Source: Pelotomaculum isophthalicicum JI (GTDB lineage Bacteria > Bacillota > Desulfotomaculia > Desulfotomaculales > Pelotomaculaceae). From it: DNA of 64,000 nt. The notes under the pieces were generated by a model, which did no database searches, was not told the DNA's origin, and saw only the letters and a list, made by a program, of their open reading frames with translations. Shown piece after piece: positions 43,107-52,177 of this stretch. How positions within the stretch are numbered: position 1 is the first letter of the stretch; each line of letters begins with the position of its first letter. Both the position numbers and the translations under genes were made by a program. The stretch spans positions 62,001 to 126,000 of the forward strand of contig NZ_JAKOAV010000001.1 in NCBI RefSeq assembly GCF_029478095.1, read 5' to 3'.

Positions 43107-45407
43107 ATGGATGAAAAATATTCGGTTATTGGCAAAAGCGTACCCAAAATGGACGGGCGCGTGAAGGTTACCGGCCAGGCAAAATACACCGGAGACCTGA
43201 AATTTCCCAACATGTTGGTAGGGAAAATCCTCACCAGCCCGCACGCTCACGCCAGAATTTTAAGCATAGACACCTCGGAGGCAGAAAAACTCCCGGGGGT
43301 TAAGGCTGTCATAACCCATGAAGATGTACCAAGCCTGAAGTACGGGATCAGCCCGGCCCGGTGGGATGAAAATATTTTTTGCATTGACAAGGTCCGTTAC
43401 GTGGGCGACAAGGTGGCAGCGGTGGCTGCCATCGACGAAGATACTGTTTATAAGGCCCTTAAGCTAATCAAGGTAGAGTATGAAGTTTTACCTGCCGTCT
43501 TTGACCCCATAGAAGCAATGAAAGAGGGCGCGCCGCAGGTTCACGACGAGTACCCGCGCAATCTAAACGCGGAAATTCACCAGAATTTCGGCGACGTGGA
43601 GAAAGCTTTTGAGGAAGCTTATTACGTACGCACCGACCGGTTTGTAGGGAACCGCACCTACCAGGCTCCGATTGAGCCCCACTCCGCCATATCGATCTGG
43701 GAAGGCGGCAAGTTGACCGTTTACACCAGTACACAGTCCCCGCACTACTTTCAATACTACATCGCCCGGGAGTTCGGCTTGAAAATGGGTGACGTGCGGG
43801 TTATCAAGACCTTTGTGGGCGGAGGATTCGGGGGTAAACTGGAGCCCACCGGGCTGGAGTTTGCCGGGGCTGTTTTATCCCGGATTACCGGCCGCCCCGT
43901 CAGGATGTTCTACGACCGCGCCGAAATGTTTGCCCATAACCGCGGCCGCCACCGCCAGTTCATGGAGATCACCACCGGCGTGGATAAAGACGGCAAGATC
44001 CTCGGCGTACACGCCAACTTCGTCCAGGACGGCGGGGCTTACACCAGCCTTGGCATTGCTACCGCTTACTATGCCGGGGCCATGCTTACTTTGACATATG
44101 ATTTTAAAAACTATAAGTTTGACATGCACCGGGTTTATACCAACCTGCCGGCCTGCGGCGCTCAGCGGGGCCACGGCGCTCCGCAGCCGAGGTATGCGTT
44201 TGAATGCCACTTGGATCATGTTGCCCAGCACCTGGGGATTGACCCGCTGGAACTAAGGCTGCGCAACGCCCGCCAGCCAAATACAATTACCCCTAATGAA
44301 TTTGGGGTGAATTCCTGCGAACTGACGGCCTGTATTGAAAAAGCCCGGGAAATTTCCGGTTGGAATGAAAAGAAAGGGAAGTTGCCCCGGGGAAGGGGTA
44401 TCGGCATTGCTGTGGGCAGCTTTGTTACCGGCGCGGGGTATCCCATTTACCGGACCGACCTGCCCCATGCTTCGGCCATAATCAAGGTGCATGAGGACGG
44501 TACTGCTGCTACCCTGTACACCGGGGCTACCGATATCGGGCAGGGTTCCGACACAATCCTTTGCCAGATGGCCGCAGAGGCAATGGGCTTCACTTATGAA
44601 AATATGAAGATAGTGTCTGCCGACACTGAAACTACCCCCCACGATTTTGGAGCTTACGCCAGCCGCCAGACGCTCATGTCCGGCTCAGCCGTGAAACAGG
44701 CCGGTGAAGAGGTCAAGAAGCAGGTTTTAGAAATGGCTTCGGTCATGATGGAATTGGACGTTGATGACCTGGACTGCCGGGAAGCCGTAGTCTTTAGCAA
44801 GTCAAACCCCGAAATCACCAGGCCCTTCGGGGAAATAGCGAGAGAATTCTTTGTCAAAAAAGGCCCGCTGGTTGGACGCGGGGTCTATGCCCCGCCCAAG
44901 CTTGGCGGCAAGTTTAAAGGAGCGCCCGTGGGAACCTCACCGGCCTACAGCTTTGCGGCGCAAATCAGCGAGGTTGAGATTGACGAGGAGACCGGTGAAA
45001 TTAACGTAAAGGAAGTTTGGGACGTCCATGACTGCGGTATGGTGATTAACCCGTCGCTGCTGCACGGCCAGGTCCACGGCGCTCTCTTTATGGGTATGGG
45101 CGAGTCTGTGTGGGAAGAGGTTGTATTTAATGATAAAGGAAAGATCCTCAACCCCAACCTCGCCGAGTACCGGATGCCGACAGCGCTGGATATGCCGAAA
45201 ATAGTTTCGGAACTGGTGGAAAGTTTTGAGCCGGCAGGGCCCTGGGGCGTTAAGGAAGTAGGCGAAGGCGCCACTATTCCCACCATGGGCTGCTACTCAA
45301 ACGCTATTTATGATGCCGCCGGGGTGCAGGTGAATACTCTGCCGCTGAGTTACGAAAAGGTTTGGCGTGCCTTAAAGGAAAAGAAGGAAAAGGAAGGTAA
45401 GATATAA
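43107..45407 (+). CDS. Molybdenum hydroxylase, large molybdopterin subunit
   Basis: A 766-aa xanthine-dehydrogenase-family catalytic subunit. Cofactor and active-site segments are TFVGGGFGGKLEPTGLEFAG, GAQRGHGAPQPRYAFE, GATDIGQGSDTILCQMAAEA, GAYASRQTLMSGSAVKQAGE and the catalytic Glu in WGVKEVGEGATIPTMG. The substrate is unknown. The RGHG segment recalls hydroxybenzoyl-CoA-reductase-like members, but the FAD subunit does not. No in-frame stop that might be a selenocysteine is present, so any selenium would be part of the cofactor. A strong AAGGAGGTG precedes the ATG. Confidence 0.94.
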   Translation: MDEKYSVIGKSVPKMDGRVKVTGQAKYTGDLKFPNMLVGKILTSPHAHARILSIDTSEAEKLPGVKAVITHEDVPSLKYGISPARWDENIFCIDKVRYVGDKVAAVAAIDEDTVYKALKLIKVEYEVLPAVFDPIEAMKEGAPQVHDEYPRNLNAEIHQNFGDVEKAFEEAYYVRTDRFVGNRTYQAPIEPHSAISIWEGGKLTVYTSTQSPHYFQYYIAREFGLKMGDVRVIKTFVGGGFGGKLEPTGLEFAGAVLSRITGRPVRMFYDRAEMFAHNRGRHRQFMEITTGVDKDGKILGVHANFVQDGGAYTSLGIATAYYAGAMLTLTYDFKNYKFDMHRVYTNLPACGAQRGHGAPQPRYAFECHLDHVAQHLGIDPLELRLRNARQPNTITPNEFGVNSCELTACIEKAREISGWNEKKGKLPRGRGIGIAVGSFVTGAGYPIYRTDLPHASAIIKVHEDGTAATLYTGATDIGQGSDTILCQMAAEAMGFTYENMKIVSADTETTPHDFGAYASRQTLMSGSAVKQAGEEVKKQVLEMASVMMELDVDDLDCREAVVFSKSNPEITRPFGEIAREFFVKKGPLVGRGVYAPPKLGGKFKGAPVGTSPAYSFAAQISEVEIDEETGEINVKEVWDVHDCGMVINPSLLHGQVHGALFMGMGESVWEEVVFNDKGKILNPNLAEYRMPTALDMPKIVSELVESFEPAGPWGVKEVGEGATIPTMGCYSNAIYDAAGVQVNTLPLSYEKVWRALKEKKEKEGKI

Positions 45408-45616
45408 ATAGGGAATCCCTAATTCCAGGCGGCATATAAGGGCGGCTCGTCCATATTCATGATGAAATCTTGCCGGAGCCGGATATCGGCCTATTGGTCG
45501 TGCAGTTGGCGATTTGCCGAATGGCCATAAAAGGGTTTCACCTTAATATAACATATACAATTGAGGTGAAACCCCACTATATAAAACGGCAATTAATTTT
45601 CCCGGGAGGAATGAGC

Positions 45617-46432
45617 TTGCAAAATGAGCTTATCGTAATCAGAGGGGCAGGTGACTTGGCCAGCGGCGCCGCTTTCAGGCTCGCAAGAAGCGGTTTTCCG
45701 GTAGTCATGATCGAATTGCCCGAACCGCTGGTTATCAGACGCGCGGTTTCCTTTGCTGAAGCGGTATTCAGGGGTAAATTCACGGTGGAGGATATTACCG
45801 CAGAATTGGCCGTTTCAATTGGTGATATTAATAAATTGTTAAAAGCCGGGAAAATGCCTATCGTTGCTGATCCCGCTCAGTACCCTCTTAAAATACTTCA
45901 ACCGGCAGCGGTTATTGACGCGACAATGGCCAAAAAAAATCTGGGTACAACCATTGACGACGCTCCAATAGTGATCGGCCTCGGTCCGGGTTTTAAAGCA
46001 GGAGTGGATGTGCATGCCGTTGTGGAAACCTGTAGAGGTCACGATCTGGGAAAGGTAATCTTAAAGGGCCAGGCTGAGCCCAATACCGGGGTGCCCGGCG
46101 AAATCGGGGGCTACCGGGCAGAACGGATACTTCGCTCTCCGGGTTGCGGTACTTTCCACGCAGTCAAGGAGATCGGGGATATTGTGGAAAAGGGGGAACT
46201 GGTGGCGACGATTGATGGCCTGCCGCTTTACGCGACGATCTCCGGGGTTCTTAGGGGAATGTTGCACAGCGGCCTTCAAGTAAATCCAGGTATGAAGGTT
46301 GGGGATATTGACCCACGTCATAGGCGGGAATATTGTTTTACAATTTCTGACAAAGCCCGGGCGATAGCCGGCGGGGTGTTGGAAGCATATTTATTCTTAC
46401 GGAGGAGGAATTTGACGTGGAGTCAGAATTAA
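45617..46432 (+). CDS. yqeB: YqeB-type selenium-dependent molybdenum hydroxylase accessory protein
   Basis: A 271-aa Rossmann-like protein: LIVIRGAGDLASGAAFRLAR, then SGFPVVMIELPEPLVIRRAV and SFAEAVFRGKFTVEDITAEL. A C-terminal lipoyl-like hairpin follows (IGDIVEKGELVATIDGLPLY). These features fit the EF2563/YqeB family, a genomic marker of selenium-dependent molybdenum hydroxylases; its reaction is not known. The GGGAGGA site directly touches ATG 45611, so TTG 45617 at the proper distance is the more likely start. A longer in-frame opening from 45470 has no support. Confidence 0.85.
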   Translation: MQNELIVIRGAGDLASGAAFRLARSGFPVVMIELPEPLVIRRAVSFAEAVFRGKFTVEDITAELAVSIGDINKLLKAGKMPIVADPAQYPLKILQPAAVIDATMAKKNLGTTIDDAPIVIGLGPGFKAGVDVHAVVETCRGHDLGKVILKGQAEPNTGVPGEIGGYRAERILRSPGCGTFHAVKEIGDIVEKGELVATIDGLPLYATISGVLRGMLHSGLQVNPGMKVGDIDPRHRREYCFTISDKARAIAGGVLEAYLFLRRRNLTWSQN

Positions 46433-47529
46433 TAAATAAGCTGCTGTCTCTTGGAGAAGCAGATGAAGATGCCGCTCTGGTAACAGTAAGCCAAACCATG
46501 GGCTCCACCCCGCGAAATCCCGGCGCCAAAATGCTTGTGCTCAAGGATGGTCAGGTTTACGGGACCATTGGCGGCGGGTGCGGGGAAGCCGAAGTTAAAA
46601 GAGAGGCTCTGGGCGCGCTGAATATTAAGGCTTCAAAGAAATACCATCTGGATATGGCAAACGATGTTGCCGCCGGGGAGGGTATGATTTGCGGGGGTAA
46701 AATGGAAGTATTTATCGACTTCCTTAGTTGCGGCGATAACGAATCCAGGCGGGTTTTATTGGCCTACTTTGCTTCTTTGCAAAGAAAAGAAAACCCCTTG
46801 CTGGTAACAATAACCAGTATTGATGAGGAAAAAAAGGAGCTCTTAGGCCGGAAAATGGTCTTTCTGCCAGCGAACAATGAGGCCGGTGACTTGGGGGCGG
46901 CGGAAATAACGGAACAAGCCCGCATTTTTGCCGGACAATTCCGGGCGGCAAGGGAACCTAAGCTTATAACTCTTTCTACTGCAACAATCCAAAAAAAAAT
47001 TATAAAACTAGAGTTGTTATTTGAGCCGGGTATTCGGACACCGCAAATATTAATTTTGGGAGGGGGGCATATTGCCAGGCCGCTGGTAAAAATGGCCTCT
47101 ATACTCGGTTATAACACTACTGTTGTTGATGACCGGCCTACTTTTGCCAACACGGCTCGTTTCCCGGAGGCAGGGCAGGTAATCTGCGATAGTTTCGGTA
47201 ATTTCTTAAAAAGTCTGGAAACTGGCGATGAAACCTTTATTGTAATTATAACCAGAGGACACACGCATGACCTGGAGTGCCTCCGTGATGTTATCAACCA
47301 ACCCGCGGCTTATATCGGAATGATCGGCAGTCGCAGGAAAGTAAGGGGAATTATAACGCAGCTAGAGGAAGAAGGTATTTCTAGTGAGCGCTTAAAGGAA
47401 GTTTATTCGCCAATTGGCTTGGATATAGGCGCGGAGACGCCGGAAGAGATCGCCTTAAGCATCCTGGCTGAGATCGTTAATGTATGGCGTGGAGGAAAGT
47501 TTTTTAAAGAACAAAGTATTGTTAAATAA
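46417..47529 (+). CDS. xdhC: XdhC/CoxI-family protein
   Basis: A 370-aa XdhC-family protein. The N-terminal domain has LVTVSQTMGSTPRNPGAKML and TIGGGCGEAEV. The C-terminal NAD-like domain is QILILGGGHIARPLVKMASI, followed by VIITRGHTHDLECLRDVINQ and AYIGMIGSRRKV. XdhC proteins bind molybdopterin, add the sulfido (or here possibly selenido) ligand with partners, and hand the cofactor to the hydroxylase. GTG start inside the end of yqeB, 16-bp overlap. Confidence 0.9.
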   Translation: MESELINKLLSLGEADEDAALVTVSQTMGSTPRNPGAKMLVLKDGQVYGTIGGGCGEAEVKREALGALNIKASKKYHLDMANDVAAGEGMICGGKMEVFIDFLSCGDNESRRVLLAYFASLQRKENPLLVTITSIDEEKKELLGRKMVFLPANNEAGDLGAAEITEQARIFAGQFRAAREPKLITLSTATIQKKIIKLELLFEPGIRTPQILILGGGHIARPLVKMASILGYNTTVVDDRPTFANTARFPEAGQVICDSFGNFLKSLETGDETFIVIITRGHTHDLECLRDVINQPAAYIGMIGSRRKVRGIITQLEEEGISSERLKEVYSPIGLDIGAETPEEIALSILAEIVNVWRGGKFFKEQSIVK

Positions 47530-47595
47530 AACTGAGTAACACCTCAAGCAAAGCAACATTTTAATTGATATAAGCGGATGCTGGGGGAAACATAC

Positions 47596-48384
47596 ATGAA
47601 AAAACCGGTATTATTTTTAGGGATTATATTAATTATTATGATGGTTGTTACCGGTTGCGGAAGTGGCAAAGAGCTTGAGAATAGAGCGGGAACAGTGAGT
47701 TTAACCATTTCCGCCGCAACAAGCCTGAAGGATGCTGCCGAAGAGTTAAAGACCATTTATGTCAAGCAGCGTCCCGGTATAGCCATCATTTATAATTTCG
47801 CAGCCTCAGGAACTTTGCAAAAGCAAATTGAAGAGGGCGCCCCGGTAGACATCTTCATTTCAGCCGGTAAATCCCAAATGGATGCCCTGGCTGAAAAGTG
47901 CCTTATAGTGGACAACTCCCGTAGAGACTTATTGGGGAACGAGTTGGTGCTAATAGCCAGGAAAGACAGTAATTTAACCGGATTTGAAAGCTTGATAGGT
48001 AAGAGTGTGGCTAAAATCAGTATCGGCACACCGGAAACGGTACCGGCCGGTAAGTATGCCAAGGAGGCTTTGACCACCCTCAAGCTTTGGGATGAGATTG
48101 AGACCAAACTGGTGCTGGCTAAAGATGCACGCCAGGTGTTGACATATATTGAAAGCGGTAACGTAGATGCGGGAATCGTTTATCGTTCTGATGTCCTGGC
48201 CGGCAGGGATATTAAAATAGTAGCTGCTGTTCCAGAGGGTACCCATGAGCCAATTATCTATCCCATGGCTGTTATTAAAACTGCCAAATACCAGAAAGAA
48301 GCTGAAGAATTAGCCGCTTTCCTCTTGAGCGACGAAGTTGCCCGGGTCTTTGAAAAATATAATTTTAAATCTATAAAGAATTAA
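47596..48384 (+). CDS. modA: Molybdate ABC transporter, substrate-binding lipoprotein ModA
   Basis: A 262-aa binding protein with a lipoprotein signal MKKPVLFLGIILIIMMVVTG followed by the lipobox Cys (VTGC). The mature part starts near LTISAATSLKDAAEELKTIY, a ModA signature, and has NFAASGTLQKQIEEGAPVDI and LVLAKDARQVLTYIESGNVD. It captures molybdate outside the membrane and is followed by modB and modC. An in-frame upstream ATG at 47578 is less likely because the signal sequence starts at 47596. Confidence 0.93.
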   Translation: MKKPVLFLGIILIIMMVVTGCGSGKELENRAGTVSLTISAATSLKDAAEELKTIYVKQRPGIAIIYNFAASGTLQKQIEEGAPVDIFISAGKSQMDALAEKCLIVDNSRRDLLGNELVLIARKDSNLTGFESLIGKSVAKISIGTPETVPAGKYAKEALTTLKLWDEIETKLVLAKDARQVLTYIESGNVDAGIVYRSDVLAGRDIKIVAAVPEGTHEPIIYPMAVIKTAKYQKEAEELAAFLLSDEVARVFEKYNFKSIKN

Positions 48385-48396
48385 TGTGATGTAGTT

Positions 48397-49068
48397 ATGT
48401 TTATCCAACTAACTGACTGGCGCCCGGTTCTTCTTTCGCTCAGGGTGGCTTTAATTGCAGTGTTTACCGTCACCTGCCTGGGATTGCCGTTGGCCCGCTT
48501 ATTGGCCCGCCGGGAGTTTTTCGGTAAAGATATGCTGGAAGCGGCCATCACTTTGCCGCTGGTATTACCGCCATCGGTCATAGGCTATGGCTTATTGATA
48601 CTTATTGGTAAAAACGGCCTGTTGGGCCAATTCCTTACTAGTATGGGCATATCGCTAGTATTTACCTGGTGGGCGGCAGTCCTGGCGTCCACCGTGGTGG
48701 CCTTCCCGCTGATGTATCAGAGCGCTAAGGCGGCAATTAAAAGCGTGGACGTCAATTATGAGAAGGCGGCCAGGACTCTGGGAGCCGGTGAGTTGAGAAT
48801 ATTTTTTACCATTACCCTCCCTCTGGCCTGGCCCGGCATTATAGCCGGCCTGGTACTGTCCTTTGCCCGGGCGCTTGGTGAGTTTGGAGCCACCCTGATG
48901 GTTGCAGGCAATATCCCCGGGCAGACTCAGACCATTCCACTGGCAATATACTTTGCAGTGGATGCAGGGGATAACATCACGGCAAGAGCACTGGTGGCAA
49001 TAATTACTGTATTCAGTTTTATAGTTATCTTTTGGGTCAATCGCTGGGCGAAACGGCAAAATTATTAA
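48397..49068 (+). CDS. modB: Molybdate ABC transporter permease ModB
   Basis: A 223-aa membrane protein with five or six hydrophobic segments (for example VALIAVFTVTCLGLPLARLL and FSFIVIFWVNRWAKRQ). The cytoplasmic coupling loop is YEKAARTLGAGELRIFFTIT, the EAA motif that contacts ModC. It lies between modA and modC. The ribosome site is weak. Confidence 0.94.
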   Translation: MFIQLTDWRPVLLSLRVALIAVFTVTCLGLPLARLLARREFFGKDMLEAAITLPLVLPPSVIGYGLLILIGKNGLLGQFLTSMGISLVFTWWAAVLASTVVAFPLMYQSAKAAIKSVDVNYEKAARTLGAGELRIFFTITLPLAWPGIIAGLVLSFARALGEFGATLMVAGNIPGQTQTIPLAIYFAVDAGDNITARALVAIITVFSFIVIFWVNRWAKRQNY

Positions 49069-49083
49069 CTGTATGGTGGTAAA

Positions 49084-49788
49084 ATGTTGGAAGTCTGCTT
49101 TAGTAAAAAGCTGTGGCATTACACCCTCGATCTGCAATTCAAAGTTAACAATGAAATCCTGGTGCTGTGGGGTCCTTCCGGAGCGGGCAAGACCACTGTT
49201 TTGCACTGCTTAGCCGGCCTGACGAGGCCAACCTATGGTTTTATTAAATTTAACAATCAGGTTTTCTTCTCTTCAGAGGAAAAGATCAACATGCCAACGC
49301 GGTTTAGAAATACGGGCTACCTGTTTCAGGACTACGCCCTTTTCCCCCATATGACTGTAAGAAATAATGTTTTATATGGACTCAAAGATAGAAAAAGTGA
49401 TCAGATGAATTCTCCCGTGGACCCTGTAGAATTGTTAAATGCCTTTTGCGTGGGACATCTTGTTGAGCGCTATTCCGGACAGCTTTCCGGCGGTGAGAAG
49501 CAGCGGGTGGCATTGGCAAGGGCGCTGGCTGTACAGCCACAACTGCTTTTGCTGGACGAACCTTTCAGTGCTTTGGATAGAAATACCAGGGTCAAGCTAA
49601 GGCGAGAATTGAAAAATTTGCATCAAAAATGGCGGATACCTTTTGTGGTGGTTACCCATGACGAGGAGGATGCCAGGTATTTAGGAGATACAATTCTTTT
49701 TCTTAAGAGGGGCAGGTCCATGGAAGTTGCCCTACAAAACATCTCAGGCAGACGCTTAGGAGCTGAACTGCAACCCCTGCCATATTGA
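49084..49788 (+). CDS. modC: Molybdate ABC transporter ATPase ModC
   Basis: A 234-aa ATPase: Walker A LWGPSGAGKTTVLHCLAGL, the Q-loop near YLFQDYALFPHM, signature QLSGGEKQRVALARALAV and Walker B LLLLDEPFSALDRNTRV. It lacks the C-terminal molybdate-sensing MOP domains of longer ModC, so regulation by molybdate must come from elsewhere. Confidence 0.94.
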   Translation: MLEVCFSKKLWHYTLDLQFKVNNEILVLWGPSGAGKTTVLHCLAGLTRPTYGFIKFNNQVFFSSEEKINMPTRFRNTGYLFQDYALFPHMTVRNNVLYGLKDRKSDQMNSPVDPVELLNAFCVGHLVERYSGQLSGGEKQRVALARALAVQPQLLLLDEPFSALDRNTRVKLRRELKNLHQKWRIPFVVVTHDEEDARYLGDTILFLKRGRSMEVALQNISGRRLGAELQPLPY

Positions 49789-49823
49789 TTATGTTGGACA
49801 CTTCATCTATCAAACCAATTTTT

Positions 49824-49854
49824 TCTTGACATGAAGTGTTAACTGGTGCATTAT
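49824..49854 (+). promoter_or_regulatory. Promoter of the iclR gene (shared-core type)
   Basis: TTGACA (49826-49831), 17 bases, CATTAT (49849-49854), with TTCTTGACATGAAGTGTT as the shared core. The -35 overlaps TTGACA-N5-TGTTAA, an imperfect palindrome. This fits autoregulation of the IclR protein and co-regulation with the promoters at 39.6 and 41.6 kb. Confidence 0.68.
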
Positions 49855-50009
49855 TGCTATTATTAGCAGATACTTGTATGGCTGTTGTAAAAGCTAGTTA
49901 TGTACACACTTTGTATTCTTTAATATTTGACAGAAAATTTAGTTACTATTAAAATTTTAGTAAGTATATGTCATTAAAGAAATTAAAAATATGTATAACA
50001 GTGATTGGG

Positions 50010-50789
50010 ATGAAAAACATGACAGGGGAAAATAACGGTTACAATGCTCCACTTGTATATAAAGTTTTTTCTATTTTGGACGAAGTCGCCAATGCCCCGT
50101 CGCTATTGGGTATCAGCGACCTTTCCCGCAAACTGAATATTTCGAAAAGCACTGTTTACGGTATTACCAGGGCGCTAACCGAATTGGACGTACTCTGCCA
50201 GGAACAGGAAACGAAAAGGTTCAGGCTGGGTTCCAAGCTGTTTCATTTAGGCAACCAGGCGCTGGGAGGAATGGATTTAAGGGCGGTTGCCAGGCCGCTA
50301 ATGGAAGACCTCAGCAAGAGATTCAGAGAAACTGTTTTTCTGGGTACTTTTGACGGAGAAAGAATAACTATTATTGAAAAAGCCGACAGCCCCGCAGAAC
50401 TAAAAATATCTGCGCCAATAGGGACGAGGATTCCTATATATGCCGGAGCGGCGGGCAAAGTCTTCCTGGCAGGACTGAGTGAACATGAAGTGAAAAAGCT
50501 ATTAGAAGAAAAGCCGATTCGCCAGTTCACCGAGAACTCTATCACAGATCCGGGGAAATACCTGGATGAATTGCAGAACGTACGCCAGTTGGGCTTTGCG
50601 ACTGATTTTGAGGAGTACATCCGGGGAGTTAACGCTATTTGCATACCGCTCCCCAATTCCGGGAGATGGCCTGACACGGCGTTGTGGATGGTGGGATTCA
50701 GCAATTCTTTTACCAGGGAGAAGGTCAGTGTGGCAATTACGGCGGCGCTGCAGACTACTAATCAGATCGGCAAGATACTAGTGGGTTAG
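50010..50789 (+). CDS. IclR-family transcriptional regulator
   Basis: A regulator of about 259 aa: N-terminal winged helix-turn-helix (LVYKVFSILDEVANAPSLLG, ISDLSRKLNISKSTVYGITR), then an effector domain (ETVFLGTFDGERITIIEKAD, GAAGKVFLAGLS). IclR proteins often control aromatic or purine catabolism. It lies between modABC and yqeC/mocA, so it probably regulates the molybdenum hydroxylase block. The start is uncertain: ATG 49968, 50010 and 50019 are all in frame and none has a strong ribosome site. Confidence 0.88.
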   Translation: MKNMTGENNGYNAPLVYKVFSILDEVANAPSLLGISDLSRKLNISKSTVYGITRALTELDVLCQEQETKRFRLGSKLFHLGNQALGGMDLRAVARPLMEDLSKRFRETVFLGTFDGERITIIEKADSPAELKISAPIGTRIPIYAGAAGKVFLAGLSEHEVKKLLEEKPIRQFTENSITDPGKYLDELQNVRQLGFATDFEEYIRGVNAICIPLPNSGRWPDTALWMVGFSNSFTREKVSVAITAALQTTNQIGKILVG

Positions 50790-50834
50790 CATTTTGGACC
50801 GGTCTTAATAGATTTTATTTTCGAAGGCAACGTT

Positions 50835-51593
50835 ATGGAATTAATTGACGCTTTTCCATTGAGAAAAGGTGATATTATAGCCCTTGTGGGAGCGGGCGGG
50901 AAGACCACAACGATGTTTGCCATCGGGGTAGAAGCTAAAAAACGGGGATGGAAGGTTATTCTCACTACTACGACACGGATTTTTTGCCCACGGGAAGAAG
51001 AAGGACAGGAACTCGTTATTGAAGCCAACCCTGAGCGGCTCCTTACTAAAGTAAAAGAAAAACTAGCGTTATTCCCTCTTCTGGTGGTTGGAACCGGGCT
51101 AAATCATGAAAACAAACTGTTGGGAATCGGCCGGGAGCTTGTTGCCGCGCTCCCCCGATCTGGTGCTGATTTAATCGTTGTGGAGGCCGACGGGGCGGCG
51201 CATAAGCCTTTTAAGGCTCCCCGGGAAGGGGAACCGGTTATTCCGGATTCAGCGACTTTAGTGGTGCCGATAGTAGGGATCGACTGTCTAGGTAAGCCCC
51301 TGGATATGGAACATACCCACCGCCCCGAGAAAATTGCCGGCCTTACCGGTATGAATATCGATATGCTGGTGACCGGTCAGGTAGTTGCAAGGGTGCTTCT
51401 CCACAGTCATGGGTATCGCAAAGATATTCCTCCCAGGAGCCGCTGGGTTCCTTATATTAATAAGGTTGAATCGACTGCCGATTTAAGTAATGCCCGTGAG
51501 ATTGCCGGTCTGCTTGGCGAGGGCGGGGCAAAACGGGTTGCTATCGGGGCGGCGCGGGCTGCTGAACCGGTTAAGGAGGTTTTGACATTTTGA
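50835..51593 (+). CDS. yqeC: YqeC-type selenium cofactor biosynthesis protein
   Basis: A 252-aa P-loop-like protein. It begins LIDAFPLRKGDIIALVGAGG followed by KTTTMFAIG, has VILTTTTRIFCPREEEG, LIVVEADGAAHKPFKAPREG, VVPIVGIDCLGKPLDM and PRSRWVPYINKVES. These match the YqeC family, a marker of selenium-dependent molybdenum hydroxylases together with YqeB. The stop overlaps the TTG start of mocA (TTGA). Confidence 0.85.
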   Translation: MELIDAFPLRKGDIIALVGAGGKTTTMFAIGVEAKKRGWKVILTTTTRIFCPREEEGQELVIEANPERLLTKVKEKLALFPLLVVGTGLNHENKLLGIGRELVAALPRSGADLIVVEADGAAHKPFKAPREGEPVIPDSATLVVPIVGIDCLGKPLDMEHTHRPEKIAGLTGMNIDMLVTGQVVARVLLHSHGYRKDIPPRSRWVPYINKVESTADLSNAREIAGLLGEGGAKRVAIGAARAAEPVKEVLTF

Positions 51594-52177
51594 TATCGGG
51601 TGTAGTGCTGGCTGCCGGTGTATCGTCCCGATTGGGTGTGCCAAAACAACTACTCGCCTACCGTGGGAGATCGCTGATCGTTCATGTGGTAGAAAACCTG
51701 CTGATGTCGCAGGTGGATGAGGTTGTTGTTGTTCTAGGCAATCGGGCTGAGCAAGTGATGGAGGTGCTGGCTGGATATTCAATTAGGACAATAATCAACC
51801 GTGAATTTACCGCCGGCCAGAGCACCTCGCTGAAGGCCGGCCTAACGGCGCTAAGTAGCGCCACGCGGGCCGCGCTATTTGTGCTGGGAGACCAACCGCT
51901 GGTGAATGCGCAAACAATTAATTTACTTATAGACCATTATTGGCTTGCCGGGGGGATTGTAGCTCCATATTTCAATGGTAAAAGGGGGAACCCGGTTTTA
52001 TTTGACAGGGATTTTTTTAAGGAAATATCCTTCCTGTCAGGTGATGTTGGCGCCCGGGAAATTATCCGCAAGCATCCGGAAAGTCTTGTAAAAGTGAATG
52101 TTACGGACAGTGGAGTTGTTTTTGACGTGGATACATGGGGAGATTATCATGCTTTGATTTCAGATGTTAATGATTGA
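51590..52177 (+). CDS. mocA: MocA-like molybdenum cofactor cytidylyltransferase
   Basis: A 195-aa nucleotidyltransferase. The NTP-binding N-terminus is GVVLAAGVSSRLGVPKQLLA. Then come VDEVVVVLGNRAEQVMEVLA, INREFTAGQSTSLKAGLTAL and FVLGDQPLVNAQTINLLID, with GNPVLFDRDFFKEISFLSGD near the end. MocA makes the molybdopterin-cytosine-dinucleotide used by hydroxylases of the CoxL/XdhA family. It overlaps both neighbours by 4 bases. Confidence 0.92.
   Translation: MISGVVLAAGVSSRLGVPKQLLAYRGRSLIVHVVENLLMSQVDEVVVVLGNRAEQVMEVLAGYSIRTIINREFTAGQSTSLKAGLTALSSATRAALFVLGDQPLVNAQTINLLIDHYWLAGGIVAPYFNGKRGNPVLFDRDFFKEISFLSGDVGAREIIRKHPESLVKVNVTDSGVVFDVDTWGDYHALISDVND

Noticed and set aside
43107-45407. Selenocysteine codon in the molybdenum hydroxylase large subunit
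   Set aside because: The frame is continuous without TGA; selenium in this enzyme class belongs to the cofactor, not the protein chain.
41707-45407. Naming the hydroxylase 4-hydroxybenzoyl-CoA reductase
   Set aside because: The FAD subunit lacks the extra [4Fe-4S] insertion of HcrB and the neighbours are selenium-hydroxylase markers, so only the general family is supported.
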